From assembly GCA_019429005.1 (NCBI GenBank), contig JAHYJR010000003.1, positions 62,001-126,000 of the forward strand: DNA of 64,000 bases. The letters run 5' to 3'. A model generated the notes under the pieces. That model was not told the DNA's origin. It saw only the letters and a list, made by a program, of their open reading frames with translations, and did no database searches. Below are positions 8,966 to 19,056 of this stretch, in pieces. The first letter of the stretch is position 1; each line of letters opens with the position of its first letter. The position numbers and the translations under genes were made by a program. The stretch comes from Nanobdellati archaeon (GTDB lineage Archaea; EX4484-52; GLR71).

Positions 8966-10507
8966 TCAAACAAGATTCAACATCTTCTCAGCAGCCTCAA
9001 TCGCTGCAAGCGTCTGATCAGAATCAACACCAAGAGTCTTAAACCGTTTTCCGCCCAATTCCCAAATGATAGTTGTTTCAACAAGAGCATCGGTTTTTCC
9101 ACCAGGAGGTATTCTCACCTCATAATCAACAAGTACAGGTACTTGAAATTTAAGTTTAGGAGCAATCCCTTTAACACCATTCCAAAAAGCATCAAAACCA
9201 CCATCACCAATACCTTTAACATCCACTTCAATACCCTTATAATTCAACTTAAAACGTGCTTTCTGTTTTGAACCAGACCTAACAGAAATACAAACATCAG
9301 ATATTTTAGCATGAATCTCAAGTGGTGTACCTAAAACATCTGCGATAATATAAGGAAGATCGCTCGAAGTTATCTGTTTTTTCCCCATACCAAGCTCGAC
9401 CACACGCTCATACACACGTTTTTTATCACAATCAGAAAGACGAATTCCAAGCTTATCAAGATTCATCTCAACACTTGCCATACCACTCAATTTGCCAAGT
9501 GCATATGTACGCTCACGCCCAAATCTATCAGGTGTCAAAAGACTCATATACAGACCTTTTTTCTTATCGCCATCAGCATGAATCCCTGCAGTCTGAGTAA
9601 AAACATCATCACCAACAATAGGCTTATTTGACGCAATCCTTTTGCCCGAAAAAGTATTTACAAGCAGGCTCGCATTCAAAAGCTTAGATTCATCAATACC
9701 CGTAACATACAAACGACCATCAACACTACGACTATCCCGCAACACATCTTTAACCGAAACAACAACCTCATCAAGAGAAGTGTTTCCTGCCCGTTCACCA
9801 AAACCATTCACAGTCGTATGAACTCCAGAAACACCGTTCACAATCGCAGCTAAAGTGTTTGATACTGCAAGACCATAATCATTATGTGCATGAAAATCAA
9901 AATGAACCTTTGGATATTTCCTTACCAAATCAGATACAAAATCTGATACTTGCATAAAATTAAGCATACCAAGCGTATCAGCAAGCATAATACGTGAAAT
10001 CCCAGAATAAACTGAAAGATTATCTATAAGAAAATAAACATAATCTCTTGAATTAACCATACCTGAAGACCAATCTTCAAGATACACATTTACAACCATA
10101 CCTTTAGATACTGCATAATCAACTGTTTTTTTAATATCAGACACATGTCCTTCAGGCGTTTTCTTAAGCTGACCCTTAAGATGATTCAAAGAACTTTTAG
10201 CAAGAAGATTCATCACTTTACAACCCGCACCTGATATCCAATCAACAGATTTCACACCATCAACAAAACCTAGAACCTCAACTTTTTCAAGCATATTTTT
10301 AGACCTTGCAAAATCACATATAGCTCGTACAGATTCAACCTCTTCAGATGAAACTCTTGCACTCGCAACTTCAATCCTATCAAGCTTAAGATCACATAAA
10401 AGATATTGTGCGATTTCCAATTTTTCTTTAGAAGAATAACTTACAGAAGGTGTCTGCTCACCATCACGTAATGTAGTATCCATAAGTTCAATCTTAAACG
10501 AATCCAT
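8966..10507 (-). CDS. 2-isopropylmalate synthase / (R)-citramalate synthase family enzyme
   Basis: A DRE-TIM metallolyase that condenses acetyl-CoA with a 2-oxo acid. It opens with MDTTLRDGEQTPSVS, carries the metal motif HAHND in HFDFHAHNDYGLAV and LADTLG, and has a C-terminal LeuA-type allosteric domain (about residues 390-513). Motifs such as IEVASARVS and VEVLGFVDG are shared with a LeuA-like subgroup that may make citramalate for isoleucine synthesis. Substrate choice (2-oxoisovalerate or pyruvate) cannot be settled by eye. No other branched-chain biosynthesis gene is in the window. Start: the ATG at 10507 lies just downstream of a TATA-like tttataat; an ATG at 10522 and a TTG at 10525 are alternatives. 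Confidence 0.88.
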   Translation of the reverse strand: MDSFKIELMDTTLRDGEQTPSVSYSSKEKLEIAQYLLCDLKLDRIEVASARVSSEEVESVRAICDFARSKNMLEKVEVLGFVDGVKSVDWISGAGCKVMNLLAKSSLNHLKGQLKKTPEGHVSDIKKTVDYAVSKGMVVNVYLEDWSSGMVNSRDYVYFLIDNLSVYSGISRIMLADTLGMLNFMQVSDFVSDLVRKYPKVHFDFHAHNDYGLAVSNTLAAIVNGVSGVHTTVNGFGERAGNTSLDEVVVSVKDVLRDSRSVDGRLYVTGIDESKLLNASLLVNTFSGKRIASNKPIVGDDVFTQTAGIHADGDKKKGLYMSLLTPDRFGRERTYALGKLSGMASVEMNLDKLGIRLSDCDKKRVYERVVELGMGKKQITSSDLPYIIADVLGTPLEIHAKISDVCISVRSGSKQKARFKLNYKGIEVDVKGIGDGGFDAFWNGVKGIAPKLKFQVPVLVDYEVRIPPGGKTDALVETTIIWELGGKRFKTLGVDSDQTLAAIEAAEKMLNLV

Positions 10508-10586
10508 ATATTTCAACCACATCAAAAATAAAAATGATTATAAAACAACTTAATAAGTAAATTTTAAATAAATACCCAATAATCTA

Positions 10587-12950
10587 CTAAGAACCAAGAC
10601 ATGGAATTATTCTCCACACAACCGGCGTATTCACACCATTAGCATACAATTTAACTGATGCTCGACAACATTGAGAGTTATCATCAAGCTTCAAATCACC
10701 TAAAGGATATGTAATTGTAGAATGATTTGGAACATTAACAAAAACTCCTGATGTTGCAGTAGATGAAGATGTGTTCGTAACAATACAACGCGAATAATCT
10801 TCGCCAAACATATCAATACGCACAACAGTATCCCTATCACCAGCATTTGTTAGGCTAACATCCATAAGTGTAAACGAAGAAAGCGGTGAACTATTACTAA
10901 CATTATCAATCACAAGAACAGGTTCTAAATCAACATCATACAAAACAGCATCATCAATATATGCATCAATAAATGAATCCAATTGAACTGATGAATAATT
11001 GTATACTAACTCAGAACCATCATTAATAATATGTTCAGTAGACGCACCATCAAATATCAACATGTTAACATCAGTATTATCATACAAATATAATTGTGCA
11101 TTTGAAAAGTACGCACTACCACCGTAAGCTAGAAGAACCTCTTTATTAATAGGACCAACAACAGTAATATTATATAATACAGATTTACTCAACAGAATAT
11201 CAACCACATCTTCAGATAGCAAAAGTTCCGATTTGGGTATAGACACGCGGAAATCATTACTAATTACACTAATTTTAGAATAAAGTTTTCTTGAAAGTTC
11301 TGAAATACGTACATCTTTAAGTTCCTGACTAAAATCAACAGAACGTATACCAATAGAAGGTGAATTAAAAAAAGATGTATCAAAATCATAAGTAATAGAA
11401 CTATTTGTATAACTAAAAATTTTACCGCCGATACTATTGACCTTAATCTGAGATCCTTGATTTTCAAAGATGATATAATCACCACTTAAATAGCTATTGA
11501 CTTTAAACTCAGAACCAGATGTTAGGAGTGATGAGAACACACCGCTACCAAGAGAAAATAATGCTTTATCAGATTCACGACCATTTACATCACCGTTAAT
11601 TATAAAATTAATATAAACACCTTGCTTTGATATTTCAGAAAGCACCCAACCTAAATCAGAATCAAAAAGATAAGGCATATCAGATGATAATAAATCAGAA
11701 CCTTTATATACAATTTGAATTTCATCACCCCTATTATAGGTTCCAGATAAAATCAGCTCACGAATCAATCTTGAATTATTGTAACTTATAGCTTGTAATG
11801 ATGCACTATTCCAGGGTGTTGAAAAAAGGTCCCATGTTTCAAAAAGCCCTTCTGAAGACAGATTATATTTAGCTTTAGTATATAATGTGCCAGCACCATA
11901 AGTTGGTTGAATTGTTCTAACACCAGACACAATCAGATCCGTATACACACCCAAATTATACTGATATGTATCTCCATCAATATATACTTCAGTAGGCGAA
12001 ACACCTGTTTTCTGATCAAATTTTAAACCATCGTCCATAAGTCCTGCAAACGCATTAACACCAATCTTTGAAACAAATAAATCTGAAAGATTTCCAACAA
12101 ACTTGACATCAACTTCACGCTGAAGTGCTGCTGAAAGAGAATCAATAATACTCAGATCAATCAACTTATCCATCTGATTTGAATAAAATATTATTTCGGC
12201 ATCAGCCTGATTAATTTTGGATTTTAGATTATCCATAAGAATATTATGCGTATTTATCTCAGATATGACATGCATCTGATTAAGTAAATTTGAAGCATCA
12301 GTAACTGAAAAAGTATAATTAATAATCACTTCAGATTTTAAGACGGGATCATAAATTTCATATAAATCAGTAATAAACATTTTTCCAGCACAATCAGAAA
12401 CAACAATCTCAAAAACTTTAGAATTATCTAATATTAGATAATCTGTTTCGATACTAGAATCATGAAGTATATAAAAATCTGAATCAGATAAGATAGTTGA
12501 AAATATTGTTGAACCCATCTGATATTCAAGATCCATTGTAACAGGACCTCTTACATAAACCTCTTTTGACGACAATAAAGACTGTATTGATGATAACATA
12601 CTGCCACTAAAGATAAGATCCGTATGATCCGTTACAATACGCACAGACGAACCAACAGAATTCATCTTATTAACAATATCATCCTGTACACTTAATTGCA
12701 TAGCCTTACAATGATAAGCATCAGTTATAGTAACAAACTGCTCATCAAAACCTTCTAATTTAGATTCCATTTCGTTTTGTATAAAATCTTCTTGAGAACC
12801 TAAAAGACCTTTGACAAAATTAAGAGCCATACTACCCATTACAACAGCAAGCGTTACAAGTATGACCGCAGCAAGTATTGAAGATACAGCTTTTTTGCTG
12901 GATTTTTTATTTTGATTATAACAAAAATACAACTGTTTCACAAATACCAC
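10587..12950 (-). CDS. Large surface protein with archaeal type IV pilin-like N-terminal anchor
   Basis: 787 residues. The N-terminus has a Lys/Ser-rich region and then KKAVSSILAAVILVTLAVV, a class III (prepilin-type) signal and hydrophobic helix as in archaeal pilins, with cleavage expected before or near AVSS. The remainder is a long, Ser/Asp/Val-rich, beta-type extracellular domain with a Cys pair near the end (SQCCRAS, IIPCLGS). It is far larger than a normal pilin (about 130-200 residues), so it may be a membrane-tethered adhesin or minor pilin. There is no ATG; the GTG at 12950 lies about 25 bases after a TATA box (12968-12980), so a leaderless GTG start is likely. Transcription is in the same direction as the subtilase further upstream, with the HD gene inserted on the other strand. 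Confidence 0.78.
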   Translation of the reverse strand: MVFVKQLYFCYNQNKKSSKKAVSSILAAVILVTLAVVMGSMALNFVKGLLGSQEDFIQNEMESKLEGFDEQFVTITDAYHCKAMQLSVQDDIVNKMNSVGSSVRIVTDHTDLIFSGSMLSSIQSLLSSKEVYVRGPVTMDLEYQMGSTIFSTILSDSDFYILHDSSIETDYLILDNSKVFEIVVSDCAGKMFITDLYEIYDPVLKSEVIINYTFSVTDASNLLNQMHVISEINTHNILMDNLKSKINQADAEIIFYSNQMDKLIDLSIIDSLSAALQREVDVKFVGNLSDLFVSKIGVNAFAGLMDDGLKFDQKTGVSPTEVYIDGDTYQYNLGVYTDLIVSGVRTIQPTYGAGTLYTKAKYNLSSEGLFETWDLFSTPWNSASLQAISYNNSRLIRELILSGTYNRGDEIQIVYKGSDLLSSDMPYLFDSDLGWVLSEISKQGVYINFIINGDVNGRESDKALFSLGSGVFSSLLTSGSEFKVNSYLSGDYIIFENQGSQIKVNSIGGKIFSYTNSSITYDFDTSFFNSPSIGIRSVDFSQELKDVRISELSRKLYSKISVISNDFRVSIPKSELLLSEDVVDILLSKSVLYNITVVGPINKEVLLAYGGSAYFSNAQLYLYDNTDVNMLIFDGASTEHIINDGSELVYNYSSVQLDSFIDAYIDDAVLYDVDLEPVLVIDNVSNSSPLSSFTLMDVSLTNAGDRDTVVRIDMFGEDYSRCIVTNTSSSTATSGVFVNVPNHSTITYPLGDLKLDDNSQCCRASVKLYANGVNTPVVWRIIPCLGS

Positions 12951-13039
12951 TTACAATTATTTGTTGATATATAATATATATTTTAAACGTAGAGATACAA
13001 CGAAAAATATAGTGAATAATTACAAACAAAAACATTTTT

Positions 13040-13084
13040 TTAGAATAAATATAATTAATATTTTATTAGAATAAATATAATTAA
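13040..13084. repeat. Two direct copies of a 19-bp AT-rich element, 26-bp period
   Basis: TTAGAATAAATATAATTAA occurs at 13040-13058 and 13066-13084, immediately upstream of the HD-domain gene and in the gap shared with the divergent pilin-like gene. The units contain TATA-like AAATATAA, so they may be duplicated promoter elements. Confidence 0.7.
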
Positions 13085-13129
13085 GGTCAAACACACTTAA
13101 TTATGATACAATCAACAAAGGTCCTACTT

Positions 13130-13681
13130 ATGAAACGAGACGAAGCAATCAAACTGATAAAAGAAAACGTAAAAACACAATCATTGATAAATCATATGTT
13201 TTCAACAGAAGCTATAATGGAAAGGCTTGCTGAAAATATGGGCGAAGATAAAACACAATGGGCACTTTGCGGACTTCTACATGATATAGATTTTGACATA
13301 ACTCGAGATAATCCAAAAGAACACGGTACTTATGCATCTAAAATACTTAAAGATACAGACGTGGATAAAGACATCATACATTCAATCCATGCACATAATT
13401 TTGAATATACAAATATAACCCCTGAAACTAAAATGGATTTTGCACTTATATCGGCAGATGCAATGACAGGACTAATTATAGCGTGTGCAATGGTCAAAGA
13501 AAAAAAACTTGAAAATGTTAGTGATAAAACAATCAAAAAAGCATTTAAGAAAAAAGGTTTTGCTGAAGGATCAAAAAGAGATAACATCAAACTTTGTGCA
13601 AAAGCAGGTATATCTTATGACGACTTTGTGACAGAAAGCAGAGAAGCTATGATGACAATTTCAGAAATATTAGGTCTTTAA
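13130..13681 (+). CDS. HD-domain phosphohydrolase
   Basis: A metal-dependent phosphohydrolase of the HD superfamily. LLHDIDFD (about residue 50) provides the HD pair, preceded by conserved helices with NHMFSTEAIM and followed by IHAHN and ISADAMTG as further metal and phosphate contacts. The length of about 183 residues suits stand-alone HD hydrolases. The substrate is unknown. The ATG at 13130 (MKRDEAIK) is chosen because AAGGTCC precedes it; an upstream ATG at 13103 lies in frame without a ribosome-binding site. The 3' end overlaps the convergent subtilase gene by 4 bp. Confidence 0.82.
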   Translation: MKRDEAIKLIKENVKTQSLINHMFSTEAIMERLAENMGEDKTQWALCGLLHDIDFDITRDNPKEHGTYASKILKDTDVDKDIIHSIHAHNFEYTNITPETKMDFALISADAMTGLIIACAMVKEKKLENVSDKTIKKAFKKKGFAEGSKRDNIKLCAKAGISYDDFVTESREAMMTISEILGL

Positions 13682-16600
13682 AATAAATTAGATACAAAAA
13701 ATAACAAAATAATACTAAAAATCACAACAGTATAAAACGTAATATCATCATAAAAAAGCTTTACAGAATTATCAAAAACATCGTTTGAAGAATTACCATC
13801 AATAGATAGATTTTCAAGATTATTCATAAACACAAGATTGTCATCAACGGCAGAATCATCAACAACAATAGTTTCATTAGAAACATCAATATCAGAACCA
13901 TCACTAGATTCATTTGAAACGTCTTCAGTCAAATTTAAAGACTCATTTGTATCATTTATAACCACAACAGGACTCAAGATATAACCACCCCCGCTACTAG
14001 ACGGACTATAGATAATGACAATATCCTTACAACTTGAATCGCATGATGCACCACCATCACATTCTTCACCCGCATCAACATTGCCATCACCGCAATATGG
14101 CTGAAGTTCTCCCAAAACAAATCCTGAAAAATTTGTAACCTCTGAACATAAAAAATTACTAGTAAAATAATTCTTTTCTAATACAGATAATTCACTTTGT
14201 GATGAACCGATACACGATTCTAATGACGCGTTCCATCCACATTTATAAATTCGTGATTTTTGCACATTTATAGAAATATTAGTAACATTAAAACACACTA
14301 AGGTATTATTCCATGATGAGTTTGTACTGAAATCAAAAACAAAAGGTTCACTTTTAAATATAACATTTGATATCGAAGAGAAATCAGATATATTTGCATC
14401 TTTATAGGTAATATTCAAAATAACATCATTTGTAAGATTCATATTTTCAACAATAACAAAACTAATATTATTAGGATGTATCGAAACATCATAAATACCT
14501 TCAACAACAGTACTATTATGTGTCATATTTGAATAATAAACATTTGAAAAATAACTAGTGTTTGAATTATAGAACTCTAAATTAAGATAAGAATTATTTG
14601 CTACATCACTATTAACAAAAACAGATACAGGATTTTTGACCTCAAATAAAAATGTTTTGTTATTCCTAGTTCCAACACTATCATTGACATACAATTCAAC
14701 ACTATAATTACCAATACTTGATGTGTTCAAAAAAGAATAATTATATTGAATTAGATATTCTAAAGACTCATTAATTTTCACAAAAATATCATCCAAAATA
14801 TAAGTTCCATTAAAATAAAAAATACCCCACACTGTAACATTTGTAAAATATATCACACCAATATTCAAATCATATGAATCATTAATATAGATTATATCGT
14901 TCTTAATCAAATTACCACTTATTACAGGATCACTAAAATCTAAAGTTGCAAAATAATCATAAGTGATATTTGAATTACCCGCAAAATCATAAACTATTGC
15001 ATTGACATGATACACACCTTCGGTCAAGTTTGTATAATTTAAAGATACAGTATTATTTGTATACACATTAGAAACCAAAAAACCTGTTGAATTATAAAGA
15101 GTAATTGTCAAATTTGCAAAATTTAAATCAGACGCAGTAATATTTACAAAAATCCAATCATCAGAATATGTTGAACCATTTAAAACCATATTCGAACCAT
15201 ACGAAACAGACGGATTTATAGTATCTATAGTAAATGTCCTAATTCCAGATAAATTAAAATGTCCAAACGTGTCATTCATATAAACGGAATAATTATATAT
15301 ACCTTCAGATAATTCAGTAATATTTGCATAACAAGTGTTTTGTAACAGATTCATCACAACGCTTTCATTACTATAATTCAAAATACACATATCAAAATTA
15401 GGTTCAATAAAAGTCAAATTAACATAAAAACTGTTTTCTGAAACATAAGTACCATTATCATTCGTTGGATAAACAAAAGATAATAGTGGTCCTATAGTAT
15501 CTACTTCAAAAATAACAGGATTTGAAGAAATAAAACCTAAACTATTATTTGCATATAAAATTAAATAGTTAGCACCTTCAGATGCTACAATCTGTATTGA
15601 ACCGTTTGTCATGTTTGAACCAACTGATGAATTAACTATAGTAATGTTACCATTCAGATCGTACCAGATTGTACTAATATTATAGACATCCATAACAGAA
15701 TAATTCAACAAAAGGGTATTATTAGTATAAGTGATATTTGTTGGATTCAAAATAGTAACATTAAAACTAAAAACAATTGTAAAATTAACAGAAGACACAT
15801 TATAATTACCCTCAGCATCAAAAACAGTCACATAAACAGTATGACCACCATCAGACAAATTAGAAATATTAATAACAGAATACAGCTCTTCAGATTTAGA
15901 ATCAAAAAGACCATCTAAAGCAGTCATATTGTAAATCGTACTATTTGTATCAACATAATATTCGGCAGAACTTATGTTATTCAAAGCATCATAAACCGAA
16001 ACATTAAAACTGGGATTAATATTTGTAACATTCGGCACAATACTTATTTCAGATATTATTGGTGCATCATTATCAAGCGATAAGATTGCAGCAAAAACAT
16101 TAATCCGGCTAAAAATTGTACTTGTCCCAACATCATAGATAGGTTTTCCCGTATCATTTAATATTGACCGAATCTGCACAGGCGTCAAAGTTGCACCATT
16201 CAACTGTTTATTTGCCTGCTGAATCAATGCCGCAGCTCCCGCAACATGCGGTGTCGCTTGAGATGTCCCCCACATCAAAACATAAGGCGTTGAAGCGTAT
16301 GTCGAATTTATTGATGCACCAGGTGCAAGAAGCATATATGGGAACTTCACACTTCTATCTGTAAAACATGCAACCTCATCAAACTCTGAATCTGTATCGT
16401 TACAAATAGTCCATGATTTAGACCCGTAATCTTCCTTATAAGTCGCACCAACAGGAATAACTCCCGAAATACATGCAGGAGATGAAATTCCTGTAGAATT
16501 CCCACTATTTCCTGTAGCAACAACCACTGTAATATTATTGTTAATAGCCGAACTGATAGCAGCAGCTAAAGTACTATAACTAGAATCACAATTTGAACTA

Positions 16601-17421
16601 TGTGAACTGAAACCAAGACTCATAGAAATTACTGAAATATTATACACAGTACGATTAAAATTACAATCATCAATTGCAGCAATAATATCTATAAGATTAC
16701 CAAAACCACTTGAATCCAATACTTTCATTGAAAAAATTTTCGCACCTGGTGCAACACCCATAACAGTACCATTTGCAGCGACAATACCAGTCACATGCGT
16801 ACCATGGCCATTATCATCCATAGGGATGCCATCATCATTCACATAATCATAACCACCTATGACCTTATAAGAACCACCAAAACCACCACCTAAATCAGGA
16901 TGTGAATAATTAACACCTGTATCTATAACACAAACAGTCTCGTCAGCACCTGTAAAATTAACACCGCTAGACTGGACATCCCAAACATCACTAGCTGAAA
17001 TCACACCAACAGAATCCATAAGCATTGTATAAAATCTCTTATTCTCTTCAACATACAAAACATTAGGATCTTTTACAATACGGTCCAATGCCGAACGCGG
17101 AATTTTAGCCGAGACCGCATTCACAGTCTCATACTTATACTTAACATCACCACCAAAAGATTTAATATCAATCTCAAGAGAATCCGAAACTACAACATCA
17201 GCACTCAAAACACCAAAAAATTTTTTCTTAACAACAGTCCTATCCCTATACGAGATTATAACATCAACAAAGTCATCATCTACACCAGAAAGCGTTTTTT
17301 CAATCTTAGAATCAACTGCAAAAGTCTTGAACTCACCCCCAGACGAAAAAGAGGGAATAATAACTAACAAAAAGATTAAAGAAATTACAAATATCAAAGA
17401 TTTACGCGTATAATAAGACAT
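13678..17421 (-). CDS. Secreted, membrane-anchored subtilisin-like (S8) protease with Ig-like repeats
   Basis: 1247 residues. A signal peptide (1-28) precedes an I9-type inhibitor prodomain (about 50-130, ending VLYVEENKRF). The S8 catalytic triad is complete: D167 in VIDTG, H206 in GHGTH and S387 in WGTSQATPHVAG. After about residue 450 come tandem Ig/fibronectin-like segments rich in Asn-X-Ser/Thr, several with the recurring pattern NGTY...FVNLT. A Cys cluster CGDGNVDAGEECDGG (about 1120) is like those in many archaeal and bacterial surface proteins. A Ser/Asp-rich stalk and a C-terminal helix (YTVVIFSIILLFFVSNLF) anchor it to the membrane. Probable role: processing of cell-surface proteins or use of external peptides. 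It overlaps the HD gene end by 4 bp. Confidence 0.93.
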   Translation of the reverse strand: MSYYTRKSLIFVISLIFLLVIIPSFSSGGEFKTFAVDSKIEKTLSGVDDDFVDVIISYRDRTVVKKKFFGVLSADVVVSDSLEIDIKSFGGDVKYKYETVNAVSAKIPRSALDRIVKDPNVLYVEENKRFYTMLMDSVGVISASDVWDVQSSGVNFTGADETVCVIDTGVNYSHPDLGGGFGGSYKVIGGYDYVNDDGIPMDDNGHGTHVTGIVAANGTVMGVAPGAKIFSMKVLDSSGFGNLIDIIAAIDDCNFNRTVYNISVISMSLGFSSHSSNCDSSYSTLAAAISSAINNNITVVVATGNSGNSTGISSPACISGVIPVGATYKEDYGSKSWTICNDTDSEFDEVACFTDRSVKFPYMLLAPGASINSTYASTPYVLMWGTSQATPHVAGAAALIQQANKQLNGATLTPVQIRSILNDTGKPIYDVGTSTIFSRINVFAAILSLDNDAPIISEISIVPNVTNINPSFNVSVYDALNNISSAEYYVDTNSTIYNMTALDGLFDSKSEELYSVINISNLSDGGHTVYVTVFDAEGNYNVSSVNFTIVFSFNVTILNPTNITYTNNTLLLNYSVMDVYNISTIWYDLNGNITIVNSSVGSNMTNGSIQIVASEGANYLILYANNSLGFISSNPVIFEVDTIGPLLSFVYPTNDNGTYVSENSFYVNLTFIEPNFDMCILNYSNESVVMNLLQNTCYANITELSEGIYNYSVYMNDTFGHFNLSGIRTFTIDTINPSVSYGSNMVLNGSTYSDDWIFVNITASDLNFANLTITLYNSTGFLVSNVYTNNTVSLNYTNLTEGVYHVNAIVYDFAGNSNITYDYFATLDFSDPVISGNLIKNDIIYINDSYDLNIGVIYFTNVTVWGIFYFNGTYILDDIFVKINESLEYLIQYNYSFLNTSSIGNYSVELYVNDSVGTRNNKTFLFEVKNPVSVFVNSDVANNSYLNLEFYNSNTSYFSNVYYSNMTHNSTVVEGIYDVSIHPNNISFVIVENMNLTNDVILNITYKDANISDFSSISNVIFKSEPFVFDFSTNSSWNNTLVCFNVTNISINVQKSRIYKCGWNASLESCIGSSQSELSVLEKNYFTSNFLCSEVTNFSGFVLGELQPYCGDGNVDAGEECDGGASCDSSCKDIVIIYSPSSSGGGYILSPVVVINDTNESLNLTEDVSNESSDGSDIDVSNETIVVDDSAVDDNLVFMNNLENLSIDGNSSNDVFDNSVKLFYDDITFYTVVIFSIILLFFVSNLF

Positions 17422-17475
17422 TAGTCTTAAATTATAGATAATCGTTTAAATCTTTAATTGAAATAAAATATAAAA

Positions 17476-17550
17476 CGCCTCTGACGCGATTTGAACGCGC
17501 GACCCTTAGCTTAGGAGGCTAATGCTCTATCCAGACTGAGCTACAGAGGC
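17476..17550 (-). tRNA. tRNA-Arg (anticodon CCT)
   Basis: The minus strand folds into a full cloverleaf of 75 nt: acceptor GCCTCTG/CAGAGGC with discriminator G, D-stem GCTC/GAGC, anticodon stem TTAGC/GCTAA with loop CTCCTAA (anticodon CCT, reading AGG), a 5-nt variable loop and T-arm GCGCG/CGCGT with loop TTCAAAT. No CCA is encoded and no intron is present. Confidence 0.95.
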
Positions 17551-17642
17551 ATACTCCGCATTCAATTTATATCTATTAAGTTATTTAAAATTAATCAAAA
17601 AAGCACAATTAAATTAAAATAGTTAAGAAATCATCTATAATT

Positions 17643-18287
17643 ATGGAAAAAAACTATAATTCTACAATTATCAAAAGCCTTAAACAAGAATATGAAATCA
17701 AAAAAAAAGATATAAAAAAGCGCCTTGATGATTTCAAAAAAATATCAAAACAAGATAATGATACAATATTCTATGAGCTATGTTTCTGCCTCCTCACACC
17801 ACAATCAAGTGCAGTATCCTGTGATAAAGCAATCCAAAAACTCAAAAAAGATCAATCAATAGAAAGTGAAGAAAAAATCAAAGAAGCACTTCAAGGAATA
17901 AGATTCAAAAACAACAAAACAAGATACATTATCGAAGCAAAAGAACAATTTTACAAAAAAGACAACCTAAAACATATTATAAATAACCCAAACAATCAAG
18001 AATCTCGTGAAATAATAGTTAAAAACATCAAAGGTATAGGATATAAAGAAGCAAGTCATTTTCTTAGAAACACAGGACACGGAAAATCAATTTCAATCCT
18101 TGACAGACACATATTAAAGAACCTGAAAGCAAGTTATGTGATAGATGAAATACCCAAAACAATAACTAAAAAAAGATACATTGAAATTGAAAATAAAATG
18201 TTAGAATTTGCTGAATATATATCAATACCAATTGAAGAATTAGATCTATTGTTCTGGTCAAAGGAAACAGGAATAATATTCAAATAG
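17643..18287 (+). CDS. N-glycosylase/DNA lyase, Ogg2-type 8-oxoguanine DNA glycosylase
   Basis: Excises 8-oxoguanine in base-excision repair. The 214-residue protein is alpha-helical with the HhH-GPD core: IKGIGYKEASHFLRN (about residues 129-143) contains the hairpin and the Lys expected to form the Schiff base, and ILDRHIL (about 151) carries the catalytic Asp. N-terminal FYELCFCLLTPQSSA and the C-terminal end WSKETGIIFK match the archaeal Ogg2 subgroup as I know it. The size agrees with Ogg2 (about 205-215). It overlaps the convergent methyltransferase gene by 8 bp. A leaderless start fits the short AT-rich upstream region. Confidence 0.9.
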   Translation: MEKNYNSTIIKSLKQEYEIKKKDIKKRLDDFKKISKQDNDTIFYELCFCLLTPQSSAVSCDKAIQKLKKDQSIESEEKIKEALQGIRFKNNKTRYIIEAKEQFYKKDNLKHIINNPNNQESREIIVKNIKGIGYKEASHFLRNTGHGKSISILDRHILKNLKASYVIDEIPKTITKKRYIEIENKMLEFAEYISIPIEELDLLFWSKETGIIFK

Positions 18288-18918
18288 ATTTTGAAAATTC
18301 ACAAAAATAATTATCGTGAGACCTTTTACTCAACCCACAAACAAGACCTGATTCAGAGATAACCCTATCAAGTTCCCCTTCTTTAAAAAGATGATAAAAC
18401 CGTTCATAAACATTATTCCACATGACATTAACATCTTGTGATTTTTCATCCTTAAAACGCTCCTGTTCATACACCCATGCACTTACAAGACCACATCCAT
18501 CAGATTTTAAAACAGTCTTTATTTCTAACAAAGAATCAAGTCGTGCCTTATCACTTACCATATGATGAACTGCAGCAATAAAAAGCACATTATCAAATAC
18601 ATCAGACTTAAACGGAAGATTTAATGCATCACAACAAATTAAATTAATTGTCACATTTTCGCACTTAGCTTTCTCTTTTACAAGCTTTAAAAGAGCTAAA
18701 GAAATATCAACACCAACAACATAAAGCCCTTTTTTTGCAGCATAAATAGAATTTCGGCCGTTACCACACGCAACATCTATTAATAACCCTTTATCCAAAA
18801 CATTTATAAAATCAGAACAATCTTTCCATATATAACCACGTGTAGCATCAAAATGCTCTGCGATAATATCATAAGTATCTTTAATATTATCACGTAATTG
18901 ATTTTTAGATTGAACCAT
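18280..18918 (-). CDS. SAM-dependent methyltransferase, Trm9/ABH8-like
   Basis: A class I Rossmann methyltransferase of 212 residues. Motif I is LIDVACGNGRNS (about 46-57), motif II ends in VVGVDIS, and motif IV region reads FDNVLFIAAVHHM. The N-terminal YDIIAEHFDATR and C-terminal RFYHLFKEGEL are features of the Trm9/KIAA1456 group, which methylates side chains on wobble uridines of tRNA. Target is inferred from these motifs only. The ATG at 18918 is followed by a normal coding start and there is no earlier in-frame ATG. Confidence 0.85.
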   Translation of the reverse strand: MVQSKNQLRDNIKDTYDIIAEHFDATRGYIWKDCSDFINVLDKGLLIDVACGNGRNSIYAAKKGLYVVGVDISLALLKLVKEKAKCENVTINLICCDALNLPFKSDVFDNVLFIAAVHHMVSDKARLDSLLEIKTVLKSDGCGLVSAWVYEQERFKDEKSQDVNVMWNNVYERFYHLFKEGELDRVISESGLVCGLSKRSHDNYFCEFSKSI

Positions 18919-19056
18919 AATACAGTTTTATACTAAATATCTTATTAAATCTACTCAAAAAACAAAAACCTTTTAAAGCTTTTAGACATATAATTTTACT
19001 AACAGATAAGAAACATAATCTTATTCTATTAATTTTACACAATCAAGGGATTATAA

